Shown here: piece after piece, positions 31,479 through 42,580 of the stretch
Numbering within the stretch: position 1 is the stretch's first letter
Layout: each line of letters opens with the position of its first letter
From: Chlorops oryzae
Taxonomy: Eukaryota; Arthropoda; Insecta; Diptera; Chloropidae
Length of the DNA: 64,000 nucleotides
Direction: 5' to 3'
Assembly (NCBI GenBank): GCA_020466095.1
Contig: CM035807.1
Coordinates: 62,191,812-62,255,811 of the forward strand
Notes under the pieces: model-generated
What the model saw: the letters and a program-made list of their open reading frames with translations, nothing else
The model's database searches: none
What the model was told of the DNA's origin: nothing
Program-made: the position numbers and the translations under genes

Positions 31479-31975
31479 TGTTAAGGAAAACTGTCTGTCT
31501 CCTTGTTAATGTTGTGTCTTAAAAGGTTCCAATTGCAGCACATAAACTGAATTGGGCTTTTAAGTTTTGTTCTGTGTAACAACGGCACTTGAACCGAGTT
31601 ACTTGCTCTCAAAATGAGATGCTCTGTTTTGAAGTCAAATTAAGAGTCAGTTTAATTTGCACCTTGTGGTGCTTATATATCATAAAATGTTACATTCTGA
31701 TTTCACTTAGCATAACAAAAAATAACAATTTATTGCAAATTTTGCATTATTATGACCATGAACTTCGTCGCAGGGCATTTACTACAATATCGAATTCAAA
31801 AAAAAAAATAAAAAATTGAAAATCAAACGTAATGAAGAAATGCAATGTCAACATTAAAGACGCGATACAATTTTCAACGCTGTTATGAACTTATTTCGAT
31901 TCAAGAAGTATTATTGTTTACTGCAAACTAAACAAAAAATAAACATAAAAAATAACAGTTTCGAACAATTAAACA
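31479..31975 (-). repeat. BEL-2 3' LTR
   Basis: 497 bp, partner of 40751-41247. Substitutions include ttaatgttgtg here and ttaatgtagtg there, plus length changes in the A-run near 31800. Confidence 0.92.
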
Positions 31976-32057
31976 TTCTGCCCGCCTTGAGCACTGCTCG
32001 AAATTTACGATGTTGAGGTGTTGCCTTTTCAGTGTTGCTTCTGTTGATATGGTTTGC

Positions 32058-32999
32058 TTATACATACACTGTGAAGTCTGTTGTTGTGAATTGATTTCGT
32101 GGTGCTGGAGTTGGCGAGCCCTTGGCTTTTCGTTTAATTCCCAAGTAGATCAAAATGCATACAGTGATGATTAGTGCTATATAACTGACCGTCATATGAT
32201 GATAATTTTGGCTTTGAATTTTATTGGGAAGTTGGAATATTTCCTGTTTCGCCAGTGAGTACTGTAGCGCCGTTAGATTTTCTATTTGTGCAATATAATC
32301 AGTTTTTTGGATTTCTTGAAGCAGAGGTTTTAATTTTTCTGTGTAGTTTTGTTTTGTGAATTCCCAAAGGCTGGTGTACGATGATTTGAGAGTGTTGGAT
32401 ATTACTCGTTGCCCTCGTATAGATATGAAGTCATGTTTGAGTATGCATTGCGGTTCTAGACTGAGCAATCCCGATCGCGTGAGAGTTAGTTGTGTGATCT
32501 CTCTTTTGTATACTGCTATTGCACGAGTAGCTGTTGGTAGTGCGTATATCCACTTGTTTGTATGCCTGAGAGGGATCCAAGCAGTGCTGTCGGATAATCG
32601 TTGCAGTGCGCAATCGGAATGACTTTTGTTGTGAAATAAGTTTATTTCACAGGAACAAATTGTTGAGCCACGGTCATATCGGACTTGACCTTTTGAACAA
32701 ATGTACGTTTCGTCTTTTATGATCGGACATTCTTGTAATTCCGAATCCCTGATGGTGAAATATTGGTTGTCCATGCCTATAGCCAGAAGAGAGGAGCACG
32801 GCTTTATGGATATCATCGTTTTGTTGATCCAATTGGGTATTGGCACGAGATTGAATATTTGAAATTGTTCATGCTCGATTAATGGTATGGTAAGGCTGAA
32901 AATGACGGTGTTTCGCGTGAGTCCTCCTGTAATCTTCATTAATTTATACAGTTGAAATGAATTTTCTTGTCTTACAGGCAGGGAAAGCGACTCCGGCAA
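32058..32999 (-). CDS. BEL-2 envelope C-terminal part
   Basis: 313 residues in a frame different from the upstream pol-env frame. It matches the end of BEL-1 env (LYKLMKITGGLTRNTVIFSL, IPLRHTNKWIYALP) and ends with a membrane anchor (YIALIITVCILIYLG) and a short tail PTPAPRNQFTTTDFTVYV shared with BEL-1. A frameshift near 32990-33000 separates it from the rest of env, so this copy cannot make a complete envelope as read. Confidence 0.8.
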   Translation of the reverse strand: MPESLSLPVRQENSFQLYKLMKITGGLTRNTVIFSLTIPLIEHEQFQIFNLVPIPNWINKTMISIKPCSSLLAIGMDNQYFTIRDSELQECPIIKDETYICSKGQVRYDRGSTICSCEINLFHNKSHSDCALQRLSDSTAWIPLRHTNKWIYALPTATRAIAVYKREITQLTLTRSGLLSLEPQCILKHDFISIRGQRVISNTLKSSYTSLWEFTKQNYTEKLKPLLQEIQKTDYIAQIENLTALQYSLAKQEIFQLPNKIQSQNYHHMTVSYIALIITVCILIYLGIKRKAKGSPTPAPRNQFTTTDFTVYV

Positions 33000-35900
33000 G
33001 TGAAGTTTTTATTTTTTGAATTTCCTGTTGCAATTGACTTGGTGTAAGCAGCAATGGACTAATAATGCCATGGTGAGTGTTTGTCAGTATATCAAGAATT
33101 GAGGATTGTGTCTGCTGTAAGTTTGCTGCAATTATGTTGAGTTGTATGCAGAGTGACAAAAAAGTTCGTTGTATTTGTTCTTGGTATTTATCATCCGTAT
33201 TATTGCGCACGAGGTTGTAAATTTGAGTTATCTGGTTGTCAAGGTGATCAAATTTTGACGTTACCGCCTTTTGATCCGTTTTTAAGATGTTTATCGTGGA
33301 ATCAATAATGGATGTTTGGTTTTTAAGCAGATTCAAAAGATGGGCTTCATTGTCCTTAACTTTTGTTATTGTGGGCGCCATTTGTTCGGCATATTCGGAA
33401 TCTAAAACTCCAAATAGTGAATGTGCAATATTGCCAACTAAGTCTACCGCCCCTCTTTTATGTCGTCTCCCTGACAAGAGCGTGCTTTCTGACATCAATT
33501 CAGACTCCGTATGCTCAAAGTGTGTGGCCAAGTTTGTACAGGTGCTCTTTTGCTGAATTTGCTGACACAATTCATTTAAGGCCTTAGTGCCGTTAGAAAA
33601 TGCTTGCAGGTCCTTCCAAAATCTGTTGAGATCGTAATAAATCAAAAGCTGCCAGTCAGTTGATGAAATAGCAACCGAACCAATTCCTTCGAAGTGTATT
33701 CCTAGCCTCGTTCCAAACTGCGTGTTTTGAAATTGAGCTCCGAATACTAGTGGTAAAGCCATGAGAACTACGAGTGCCATAAAAAGACTGGGATTTTTTG
33801 CTAGACGTTTCTTCTTCGTAGCTATTTCGGGTTCTTCTTCGCCTAGTTGACTATTTTCTTCAATTGGTGCTTCCGATTTGATCGGTAACGGTGCTAGTCG
33901 GTCGATCGGTCTTCTACAGGTGCCGGAAGCTGTTTTCACGTCTGCTACCCGGACGATGCCATCATCTCCTGAATGAACTTTTAGAATTCTTCCCATTGGC
34001 CATTGTAAAGGGGCCACATTATCTTCCTTTAGAATGACCATGTCTCCTGGTTTAATATTAACACCTTGAGTTTTCCACTTGTGTCGATATTGCAGCTCGC
34101 ATAAGTATTCCCTCATCCACCGTTTCCAAAATTCTCTTTTTAGATGCGTCACTAATTTCCATCTTGTTAGAAGGCTTATCTTCGCTGGTGTGGACTCTGG
34201 ATCAATTCGTGCGTTCAATGGCTCTCCTATCAGAAAGTGGCCAGGAGTCAGAGCCGTTAGATCATTTGGATCTTCTGACATCGGACTGATGGATCGTGAG
34301 TTCATAATCGCCTCAATTTCTATCACAACGGTGTCGAGCTCTTCATACGTCAAGAAAGCAGTAGATACACTTCTTATCAGCAGATGTTTGGCCGACTTCA
34401 CTGCGGCCTCCCATAAACCTCCAAAATGAGGTGCCCTTGGGGGTATAAAATGGAATGTTATTCCCTTCGTTGTACATTCTCGGCTGATGACTTCGCTTGC
34501 AGAGCTGGTAAATATGGTTTCTGACAGTTCCTTCAGCTGATTCTTAGCACCAACGAAATTTGTGGCGTTGTCACAATATAGATGTTGACAAAATCCTCTC
34601 CTGCTTATGAACCGTTTCAGCGCTCCTATAAAGGCATCAGTAGTTAGATCACTGACAAGTTCCAAATGGACAGCCTTAGTCGCGAAGCAGCAAAAAACTG
34701 CTATGTAGCATTTTTGGGGTTTCTTTCCTCGAACTTTATAGTGGACCCAAAATGGCCCACAGAAGTCAACACCAGCATTGATGAAAGGTCGAGCCGGTGT
34801 GATGCGTGTTGGAGGCAAATTACCCATCAGTTGACTGAGTAATTTTGGTTTAGCTTTAGTACATTGTACACAATGTTGCACAATTGAGCGTGCAGCTGAT
34901 TTTCCCTTTACAGGCCAATATCTCTGTCTCGTGTAGGCTAGTAGTGCTTGAGGCCCACAATGTCGATTTTGTTCATGGATTCCCTGCATTAAAAGCCTTG
35001 ATATAGGGTCGTTGTATGGAATCAACATTGGATGCTTAGCCTCGTATGACAGTGTGGATGATTCCAATTGACCTCCAACTCGGATGATTCCATTTTTATC
35101 CAAGAACGGACAAAGATTACTGATTGGGCTGCTTCTGCTTACTTCGTTATGTTTTGCCAAATGTTTCAAGTCTTCCTGAAAATCTGATTCTTGCATAGAT
35201 CTAACGATGACCACGATAGCACTCTCAAGTTCTTCTACTGTTAACGCCAGCTTGAACTTCCGTTGTCCTTTTCTTGCATTGCTGATGAACCTTAGCACAT
35301 AACCTATAACGCGTTGAAGGGTTAAGAAAGATCCCTTGTGGTCGATTTTATAGATCACCATTGCTGAATCAGTAGTGGCGGCTACGACTGTGGTTTCCCT
35401 TTTGCGTTCCATGATGGTTTCGTCGCATGATATCTTTCTTTGTGGCCAAAACTCTTCTCGACCATGTAAAAACATTGGCCCATACAGCCACATATTGCAT
35501 GTTAACAATTTCTTTGGATCAAGGCCACGGGATAGGATGTCCGCAGGGTTTTCCTTTGAAGGTACATGTCTCCATTGTTCAGCTATTGTTAAGTCCTGGA
35601 TTTGGGACACTCGGTTGGCCACGAATGTGTGATAGGAAGATGAGCTGGAATTGATCCACGCCAAAACGATTTCTGAGTCTGTCCAAAGGAAGGCAGGTGC
35701 ATTTTCGAACTTCAAGTCCTTTTTTATCCTTGTCATTAGTTGAGCACTCACCAAAGCAGCGCAAAGCTCGAGCCGAGGAAGAGTCTGCCGCTTCAAAAGA
35801 GCCACTCGCGATTTTGCACAAAGTAACCTCACAATCACAGTTCCATTTTTTATTACTGATCTTATATAAATAGCTGCTCCGAACGCTCTTTCGGAGGCAT

Positions 35901-36963
35901 CGGCAAAGGCGTGAATCTGTACCGTGGATGTGACGTGGTCCTCAAATATGTGTCGAGGGAACTGCATATTGTTTATGTTTTCCAAGTTATTGCGAAATGT
36001 CATCCATCTTGTATACAGCTCTTCTGGCAAGGCTTCGTCCCATGATAGTTTGATTTGCCATAGTTCTTGAATGAAAATCTTTGCGAGGACAGTAACATGT
36101 GCTAAAATCCCTAAAGGATCGAATAGTCTTGCTAAATCTGAGCTCACTGTTCGTTTTGTTACACGTTTGCTTTGGCTCAGGCATACCTTTACAGAGAATT
36201 TATCACTTCTGGGAATCCAGGTCAAACCCAAGGTTTTCGTTTCTTGACAGTCATTGAAATTAATGTTGACCTCTTGATTTTCTCCTGCTACGTTTTGGAG
36301 TAACTGGGTGTGATTTCCTTGCCATTTTTGTAGATTGAGCCCGTGCTGTTTCAGGATGTGTGTGAGCTCCCGTTGAATTGTCAGCGCAATATTTAAGCTA
36401 TCAGCTCCACCAATTCCATCGTCCACGTAGAAGTTCTCAAGAAGAAACTTGGCCCCAAGAGGATATCGTGTCATGTTCTCCTTAGCTATCTTCTCCAAGC
36501 ACTTAGTTGCCAAATATGGTGCTGCTCGAGTTCCATAAGTTATCGTGTTGAGCTGGTAATATTTGATTGGGGTGGTTGAACTTTCCCTCCATATGATAAC
36601 GTGAAATTTTCGATCTTCTGGGTGGATGAACATTTGGCGATACATCTTCGTTACGTCGGTCGTAAACACGAATCGGGGTAATCGAAAGCGAAGTAGAATA
36701 GAAAAAAGCTCACTTTGGACTGTAGGGCCTGTATGCATTATGTCGTTTAAGGAGACTCCCGATGAAGCTTTTGCAGAGGCATCAAAAACAACTCGTAATT
36801 TTGTTGTTTCGCTTTGTGACCTTAGAATGCAGTGGTGAGGAATAAAATAATTTGGCTTGGTGATTGAGTCAAGAGGTATTTGGGTCATGTGCCCCAATGC
36901 TTCATATTCTTCCATGAAATTCTCGTACTGAGTTTTAATTTCTGGTGTCTTTTCTAGACGGCG
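32944..36963 (-). CDS. BEL-2 RT, RNase H, integrase and envelope N-terminus
   Basis: The long frame (start of the computed ORF lies in the Transib-like insert, so genuine sequence begins at 36963). RT carries VVFDASAKASSG and FYVDDGIGGAD, RNase H carries HAFADASERAFGAA and SKENPADILSRG, and integrase carries AGVDFCGPFW, YCDNATNFVGAK and GGLWEAAVKSAK. Env starts with signal-like FMALVVLMALPLVFG and has the furin-like RRHKRG before the fusion-peptide-like GNIAHSLFGVLD. All in one open frame over 1300 codons, which supports translation as a single polyprotein. Confidence 0.9.
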   Translation of the reverse strand, partial: RRLEKTPEIKTQYENFMEEYEALGHMTQIPLDSITKPNYFIPHHCILRSQSETTKLRVVFDASAKASSGVSLNDIMHTGPTVQSELFSILLRFRLPRFVFTTDVTKMYRQMFIHPEDRKFHVIIWRESSTTPIKYYQLNTITYGTRAAPYLATKCLEKIAKENMTRYPLGAKFLLENFYVDDGIGGADSLNIALTIQRELTHILKQHGLNLQKWQGNHTQLLQNVAGENQEVNINFNDCQETKTLGLTWIPRSDKFSVKVCLSQSKRVTKRTVSSDLARLFDPLGILAHVTVLAKIFIQELWQIKLSWDEALPEELYTRWMTFRNNLENINNMQFPRHIFEDHVTSTVQIHAFADASERAFGAAIYIRSVIKNGTVIVRLLCAKSRVALLKRQTLPRLELCAALVSAQLMTRIKKDLKFENAPAFLWTDSEIVLAWINSSSSSYHTFVANRVSQIQDLTIAEQWRHVPSKENPADILSRGLDPKKLLTCNMWLYGPMFLHGREEFWPQRKISCDETIMERKRETTVVAATTDSAMVIYKIDHKGSFLTLQRVIGYVLRFISNARKGQRKFKLALTVEELESAIVVIVRSMQESDFQEDLKHLAKHNEVSRSSPISNLCPFLDKNGIIRVGGQLESSTLSYEAKHPMLIPYNDPISRLLMQGIHEQNRHCGPQALLAYTRQRYWPVKGKSAARSIVQHCVQCTKAKPKLLSQLMGNLPPTRITPARPFINAGVDFCGPFWVHYKVRGKKPQKCYIAVFCCFATKAVHLELVSDLTTDAFIGALKRFISRRGFCQHLYCDNATNFVGAKNQLKELSETIFTSSASEVISRECTTKGITFHFIPPRAPHFGGLWEAAVKSAKHLLIRSVSTAFLTYEELDTVVIEIEAIMNSRSISPMSEDPNDLTALTPGHFLIGEPLNARIDPESTPAKISLLTRWKLVTHLKREFWKRWMREYLCELQYRHKWKTQGVNIKPGDMVILKEDNVAPLQWPMGRILKVHSGDDGIVRVADVKTASGTCRRPIDRLAPLPIKSEAPIEENSQLGEEEPEIATKKKRLAKNPSLFMALVVLMALPLVFGAQFQNTQFGTRLGIHFEGIGSVAISSTDWQLLIYYDLNRFWKDLQAFSNGTKALNELCQQIQQKSTCTNLATHFEHTESELMSESTLLSGRRHKRGAVDLVGNIAHSLFGVLDSEYAEQMAPTITKVKDNEAHLLNLLKNQTSIIDSTINILKTDQKAVTSKFDHLDNQITQIYNLVRNNTDDKYQEQIQRTFLSLCIQLNIIAANLQQTQSSILDILTNTHHGIISPLLLTPSQLQQEIQKIKTSLAGVAFPACKTRKFISTV

Positions 36964-38234
36964 CACACTGGGGTATTTGACATCGATTTTGGCGATTAGT
37001 TCAAAAAATGAAGTGTAAGGTATGCTTAAGTGTTTCATACCTAGCGAAAGAGAATAAAATGCTACATAATAAACTGAAAGAAAGAGTGGAAATCAATTTA
37101 CCGTTTACTTGGAATTCTCTTTCAAAGTTACAAAATTTTGCATTTTTGTATGTGCATCGGAAGAAACGCGGCTTTTATTTGCATTTCAAGCGCTTAATTT
37201 TTATACTCCAACTAAAACAAAAGGTTAAAGTGATAATGGAGCCCTCTTGTTCAGGTATTTTAACAACATAAAATTGATTCTGAATTTTAAAAAAAAGTTT
37301 ATTAATATTTTTTTTTAATTTTTGTTGTTGCGTATACAAAAAATACTCAGTTTTTGATATATATGTATTCATATAGTTGTGAGTTCCGTGGAGTTCGGCA
37401 AATTTGTTATTATTTTTAAAAAGATGAAATATCAGTGTTCCTATTCTGTAAAAAAAAAAGATGCGGCTAGACTGCGCACTTTCGAAATATATCAGTTTTT
37501 CTGCATTTCGTTAAAGCTGAAATAAGACAAAATTTTTAAGGAGAAAATGGAATATAGTAAATAGAATAATTAATAAAACTGAAAAAAAAAAAAATTTTAG
37601 CTGGTGCGTTTTTATGTTTATGTTTTGATCATTGTTTTTGTACACTACATTTTGGCAGGCGGAATTTTACGTGTAACAATTAGTTGTAACTGACAGTATG
37701 TTGTTTTAAGATTTCCCCGTTTATCACAGAGTGTCGATAAAGATTTTTCAGAGGACGAAGAAGAAGAAGAAGAATAAGGAGGAGGAGGAGGAGGAGGAGA
37801 AGAAGAAGAAGAAGAAGGAGAGGAAGAAGAAATTTTTTAAGAGCTTCGATTTTTAAGAAACCAAGTTTATTTTCTATCAAAATAAAGAAACACCGAAAAA
37901 AACTCAATTTAATTCAAAAGAGTTTATGCATTTTTATTTTCTCTGTTCTGCATGTAAATGAATTGACCTCCATTTTTATACTATTTTGCCCTTTTTTCAT
38001 GATATTAGGTCCAATTTATTTTATAAAAATAATTCCGTAAGTCAGAATTGTCGCAATACAATTTCCCACCAAAAATTTAGATAATTGAGTCCAGGGGGCG
38101 TGGCAGTTGGCGGATATTGTTCATTTTCGGTCCTAAGCATATACTCACTTGTGACAGCATGTGTGCCAAATTTTGGGCCCGTAGCTCATCCCGTTTAATT
38201 GATCTCCAAAATTTGTATCAAATACCCCACTGTG
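36964..38234. mobile_element. non-autonomous Transib-like DNA element 1, in BEL-2
   Basis: 1271 bp. Left tip cacactggggtatttga, right tip (reverse complement) cacagtggggtatttga, with weaker similarity for ~45 bp. The 5-bp GC-rich cggcg is duplicated (36959-36963 and 38235-38239). CACWGTG-type ends and 5-bp duplications are Transib hallmarks. The BEL-2 frame is restored when the element and one duplication are removed. No transposase is present. Contents: AT-rich DNA, a gaa/gga-rich tract (37757-37835) and a plus-strand ORF of 87 codons without recognisable features. Confidence 0.8.
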
Positions 38235-39328
38235 CGGCGTTCAAGAGAGAGAAACCTGTTGAGTGCTATCCCATGAGATTCTCCTAGCACCTCCGGGCTG
38301 TCACAAAATGGAATCCTTACGACGAATCTCCCACTTTTATCGATGTTGCAGGTTTGTGCAAAATGAGTTTCACATTGTCTGTCGGACAGCGATAGGAGTT
38401 TATCTGCTGTTTTAATGTCGTCTAGTTCCCACAATCGAGCAATATTTTCTTCTAGACTGGTTTCATCATCCCTGCATATACTACATGTGGCGGTTGACAA
38501 CTGGGTCCCATTAATCTTCCCTGATATGACCCAACCGAGCCGCGTGTTTTGTAATGTGGGCAACTCATCCGATAATTGTATTTGCCCAACTGCCAACAGC
38601 TGGTGATAAAACTCTGCTCCTAATAGAACGTCAATGTTGTTCGGCTGGTGAAATTCTGGGTCTGCCAGTGTTATGTTTTTAGGAATCGGCCAACTATCGA
38701 TGTTGATTAGCCTAGATGGTTGCGTGGATATGATATGTGGCAACACTGCTGCTTCAAGACGAGTTGTGAAATTGTTGATACGGGAGTGTAATGCAACGTT
38801 GACTCGATGCCTTAATTTTGTGTTGCTTGAGCCGATTCCGTTGATAGATATCGAAGCTGGTTTTGTTGAAATACCCATGCGTTTAACCAAACGTTCGGTG
38901 ACGAAATTGAGTTGAGAGCCCGAATCTAGAACTGCTCTGCACTGAATTTCCTTTCCATTTGCCTGGACCTTTATCATCGCCGTTCCAAGAATTACGTAGC
39001 TACTTGACTTTGATTGCTTAGCTGCGGTCAGAGATGCCGCCTCTTTGTCGTCTTGGGATGTCTCCGTAATTACTGATGACGTGCTTTCCGAGGCCTTAGT
39101 TGTTGTTGATGATGAAGTGCTTGTAGTTTGCTCCTGAAGATGTAACAGTGTATTGTGTTTCTTGTTGCATTTTGTACAGCTTCTTGACGTGCATTTTTTC
39201 GAGCCATGTCCTGGTTTTAAGCAGTTGAAACAGTATTTTTGCTGTTGCACAAACTGAAGTCGTGTTGCAGGGGGTGCCTGAAGGAAATTTTTGCAGGCAA
39301 ACAATGGGTGCTTTCCGTTTTTGCACAT
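38235..39328 (-). CDS. BEL-2 zinc knuckles and aspartic protease
   Basis: Starts at the first Met after a nonsense codon. CKNGKHPLFACK, CFNCLKPGHGSKKC and CTKCNKKHNTLLH are the Cys/His knuckles, AVLDSGSQLNFVTER is the protease active site, and LLGAEFYHQLL and LGWVISGK are conserved BEL protease-RT linker blocks. It ends at FLSLERR, where the Transib-like element enters. The last codon is split across the insertion and completed at 36958. Confidence 0.88.
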
Positions 39329-39346
39329 AGCGCAGGATCCATCAGG

Positions 39347-40630
39347 TTAACTGTTTGACGTGACTGAAGTACATACGTTTGCCTTCGGGTTTGATGATTT
39401 CTCCTTCGAACCTATAGCCTCCATGGATTGGAAATTTCTTTCCAAAAACGTGAGAAAATCCTTAATTTTTGGAATTTCTCGTGGTTTCAACAAAGATTGT
39501 TCATATCGGAGACGTGTCGCTTGATCTAATCGTTTCAGTAGTATATGTAGTAGCAGCGGGTCCCAAGTTGACGTGTTTATTTGAAGATGTTGCAGAGTTA
39601 ATAAGCATTCTAGAGTTCTATCGTGTAATGCCTTGAAGTTATCCTTTGCAGGACTACTTTGCGTGTCAACCAGCTCATGAATTAATTTCCCAACCAGCAT
39701 TCTTTTGTTATTGTATCGATCGGTCACCATTTCCCACGCAGCTTCGAAATTTTCTCCTGTGGCAGAAAAATGCTTTATAAGGTTTGCAGCTTCCCCCACC
39801 AAAAGTGTTTTTAGATACCAAATTTTTTGAACTCTTGATATCGGCTGATTTATTACAAGTGACGAAAATAAGTCGTAAAATTCTTGCCACTTTAGGTGAT
39901 TACCGTCAAATTTTGGTATCAGGATTTTTGGCATTGGAATTGAGTCCGATTGATTACTAGTCCGTATCGAGGTTGGTTGAGTTGATGAATTTCTTGTCAC
40001 AGTGTTGCAAATGTTTCTGATGATTTTTTCGAGAGCAATGAACCTATTCAGGTTGTATCCTTTTTCCTCTGGGTTAGCATGCAGTTCACTAACTTGGAAA
40101 TGAAGATTTTGAATGTTTTCCCATAATTTTGTTGCGACTTGAAGGTCTTGTTCGGAGAAATTGTCTTCTATCAATCGTTGAAGGGAATCCATCATTGAAA
40201 TTTGTCGGCGAACTAATTTGATAAGTTCTGCATCTTCTGCCTGTTGTCCTGCCATATTCGCTTGCTGGCCATCGTTCATGTTACTTGTGCGTTGAGTTGC
40301 TTCCGGAGGCTGCTTAGTATTGTTTGCTTGATTGACCTTAAGCATTGCTGATTTAAATATCTCCTGATATTCTTGGACGATATTCAGTATTGCACTGAGG
40401 TAATCGTTTTTGAAATACTCGTGGTATATTGGTCGATTTTCCAGTAGACGAATCTGGTTGTCTGTAGTATCAAATGTGGACCATTCGTCATTCAGTTTTT
40501 GAAGTCGCTCTTGAAAATACGTTGTAGTAGTCTTCCTTGTTGCTGAATCCTTTTTGAAGTTTTTAATTATTGCCTCTATGTTCGCTCCAGTTTGCTTCTG
40601 CTTCTCGACCAAGTCCTCAAATAGTCCCAT
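39347..40630 (-). CDS. BEL-2 gag
   Basis: 427 residues from MGLFEDLVEKQKQTGANIEA to a TAA at 39349-39347, placed just before the knuckles, where BEL-1 reads on. The nonsense codon is therefore probably a lesion. Blocks shared with BEL-1 include ILIPKFDGNHLKWQEFYDLF and WYLKTLLVGEAANLIKHF. Gag forms the particle; its C-terminal knuckles (next entry) bind RNA. Confidence 0.88.
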   Translation of the reverse strand: MGLFEDLVEKQKQTGANIEAIIKNFKKDSATRKTTTTYFQERLQKLNDEWSTFDTTDNQIRLLENRPIYHEYFKNDYLSAILNIVQEYQEIFKSAMLKVNQANNTKQPPEATQRTSNMNDGQQANMAGQQAEDAELIKLVRRQISMMDSLQRLIEDNFSEQDLQVATKLWENIQNLHFQVSELHANPEEKGYNLNRFIALEKIIRNICNTVTRNSSTQPTSIRTSNQSDSIPMPKILIPKFDGNHLKWQEFYDLFSSLVINQPISRVQKIWYLKTLLVGEAANLIKHFSATGENFEAAWEMVTDRYNNKRMLVGKLIHELVDTQSSPAKDNFKALHDRTLECLLTLQHLQINTSTWDPLLLHILLKRLDQATRLRYEQSLLKPREIPKIKDFLTFLERNFQSMEAIGSKEKSSNPKANVCTSVTSNS

Positions 40631-40736
40631 TTTGTTGTTGTTGTTTTACCTCCGTTAGTTGCTGATTGTTCTTGTACCTCCGTCCTTCCGTAGGTTGGTT
40701 GCGTTTCAAAATAAGGATACACCTTATTCTGTCGTT

Positions 40737-40747
40737 GAGGGTCACCA
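40737..40747 (-). other. BEL-2 primer-binding site
   Basis: Minus-strand tggtgaccctc, three bases after the LTR, the same start (tggtgaccc) and spacing as in BEL-1. Confidence 0.65.
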
Positions 40748-40750
40748 AAA

Positions 40751-41247
40751 TGTTAAGGAAAACTGTCTGTCTCCTTGTTAATGTAGTGTCTTAAAAGATT
40801 CCAATTGCAGCACATAAACTGAATTGGGCTTTTAAGTTTTGTTCTGTGTAACAACGGCACTTGAACCGAGTTACTTGCTCTCAAAATGAAATGCTCTGTT
40901 TTGAAGTCAAATTAAGAGTCAGTTTTATTTGCACCTTGTGGTGCTTATATATCATAAAATGTTACATTCTTATTTCACTTAGCATAACAAAAAATAACAA
41001 TTTATTGCAAATTTTGCATTATTATGACCATGAACTTCGTCGCAGGGCATTTACTACAATATCGAATTCAAACAAAAAAAAAAAAAATTGAAAATCAAAC
41101 GTAATGAAGAAATGCAATGTCAACATTAAAGACGCGATACAATTTTCAACGCTGTTATGAACTTATTTCGATTCAAGAAGTATTATTGTTTACTGCAAAC
41201 TAAACAAAAAATAAACATAAAAAATAACAGTTTCGAACAATTAAACA
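40751..41247 (-). repeat. BEL-2 5' LTR
   Basis: 497 bp, TG...CA bounded, partner of 31479-31975. Confidence 0.92.
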
Positions 41248-41933
41248 ATAATCATTTTAGTTGAGAAAGATTTTATCATTATTTTTGTTTCTTCCTCATT
41301 TTGCTTGATTAGCAAATATTCGCCAAGTTGTTCTATGTTAGATTTTATCGATGCATGCTTTAGAATTAGGTTGCTCAATGCGTCCAGAACTTCTGTTTTT
41401 GCAGCCGCAAAGAACTGTTCTGGAATGAGCATACTTTTATCCTTATTCACATTAACTAGAGTTTCCATTTTTTCGTTAAAAGCATGATTTATCCTCTTGA
41501 GGTTTTCACTAAAGTCAACCATGCTATTCTTTTTATGTTGATTGGTTCGCAGATGATAGGACCAATCTGTTATAATAACATCTACTTCACATGCTTCACA
41601 TTTCTTCGTGACAAGGTTTTCATCAGACATGTTTTGATCTTGGATTTGAAATTCCGTACCATGAAGTGTCTCATAATGACTTTTTATAGCAAAACGGTTT
41701 TTAAATCTAATACCGCAATATTCGCACAGAATATCAGAATCGTTTTGGTCTTGGTTTGGAAATTCCATTCTATGAGTTGTCTCATAATGTCGTTTGAGAG
41801 TAAAATGATTCTTTAAAATAACACCGCATAATTCGCATAAAAAATTGTTCTTTAAATGCATTGCCCTTTTATGGCGTTTCATACCCGTTTCCGAAGAAAA
41901 CTCCTTTAAACAAATTTCGCAAGCCTTATTCAT
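41248..41933 (-). CDS. Polinton PolB N-terminal zinc-finger region (copy B)
   Basis: About 228 residues from MNKACEICLKEFSSETG. C2H2-type fingers: CEICLKEF..HKRAMH, CELCGVIL..HYETTH and CEYCGIRF..HYETLH, then CEACEVDV..HLRTNQH. A helical region follows, and the BEL-2 LTR cuts the frame after KMII. The frame continues at 31478 towards the polymerase. Zinc-finger N-termini are common on insect Polinton polymerases and probably help find the terminal DNA. It starts about 650 bp inside the right TIR. Confidence 0.7.
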
Positions 41934-42169
41934 TTTGATTGTTAACTTTTATATTGTAGAAACAAAAAAGCAAAATATGATATTAAATTCAACCCTACAT
42001 TCCCAGTAGGAATGAAAGGAACAAATATACATATAAAATTTATTACATTAAATTAAAATATTTTTGCTACGTGCACACTTCAGAAAAGGATGCAAGGGGT
42101 CACATACCTGTGGGTTTGACGGCGGAATTGTCTGCGATCGTCTTTGAGTGTAAACGTTAATGGTGGACG

Positions 42170-42400
42170 TTAGTCTCTATCAATACGAGGATCACGATAC
42201 GGATTGGACAAGTCCACGGGTTTTTATACTCTTAAAGACGACACTACTATGGAAACCGATGCTCACGATCGATTTTTTCGGTTTTAATTTGAAGAAAGTA
42301 CCAATACGAGGATCACGCTACGGACTTAACAGGTCCACGGGGATTTTATACACTTAAAGACGACACTACTTTCAAAACCGATGCTCACGATCGATTTTTC
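42170..42400. repeat. tandem ~120-bp duplication next to the right TIR
   Basis: Two units (about 42178-42283 and 42298-42400) share 'caatacgaggatcacg', 'gtccacggg', 'ttaaagacgacactact' and 'accgatgctcacgatcgatt'. No gene. It lies between the polymerase start and the TIR of Polinton B, where promoter or replication signals would be expected. Confidence 0.6.
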
Positions 42401-42580
42401 GATAAATTTAAACTGAACTGTTTGATTTCACTTTAAAGAATGGCAACGTCAAAGGAGAAAATGTGATTCTATGCACACTTCGCTTCACAATTTTGCTCAT
42501 GTTGTACAATTCTTATCCATAAGTATTTCTTAAGAAATAAACGGGATGAAACTGTTTGTTTTTCTTGTCCAAAAAATTTA

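Larger units (their letters stand above)
31479..41247 (-). mobile_element. BEL/Pao LTR retrotransposon BEL-2 (roo-like with env)
   Basis: Two 497-bp LTRs (31479-31975 and 40751-41247) start tgttaagg and end taaaca. They differ at several sites, so this insertion is older than BEL-1 or less homogenised. Flanks on the minus strand are attat and actat, an imperfect 5-bp duplication. The interrupted Polinton PolB frame continues on both sides. Coding order equals BEL-1, and proteins are clearly related but diverged. A Transib-like insertion, one nonsense codon and one frameshift break it. Confidence 0.92.

Noticed and set aside
37757..37835. GAA/GGA tract as a coding acidic domain
   Set aside because: Simple-sequence repeat inside the Transib-like element, no supporting frame.
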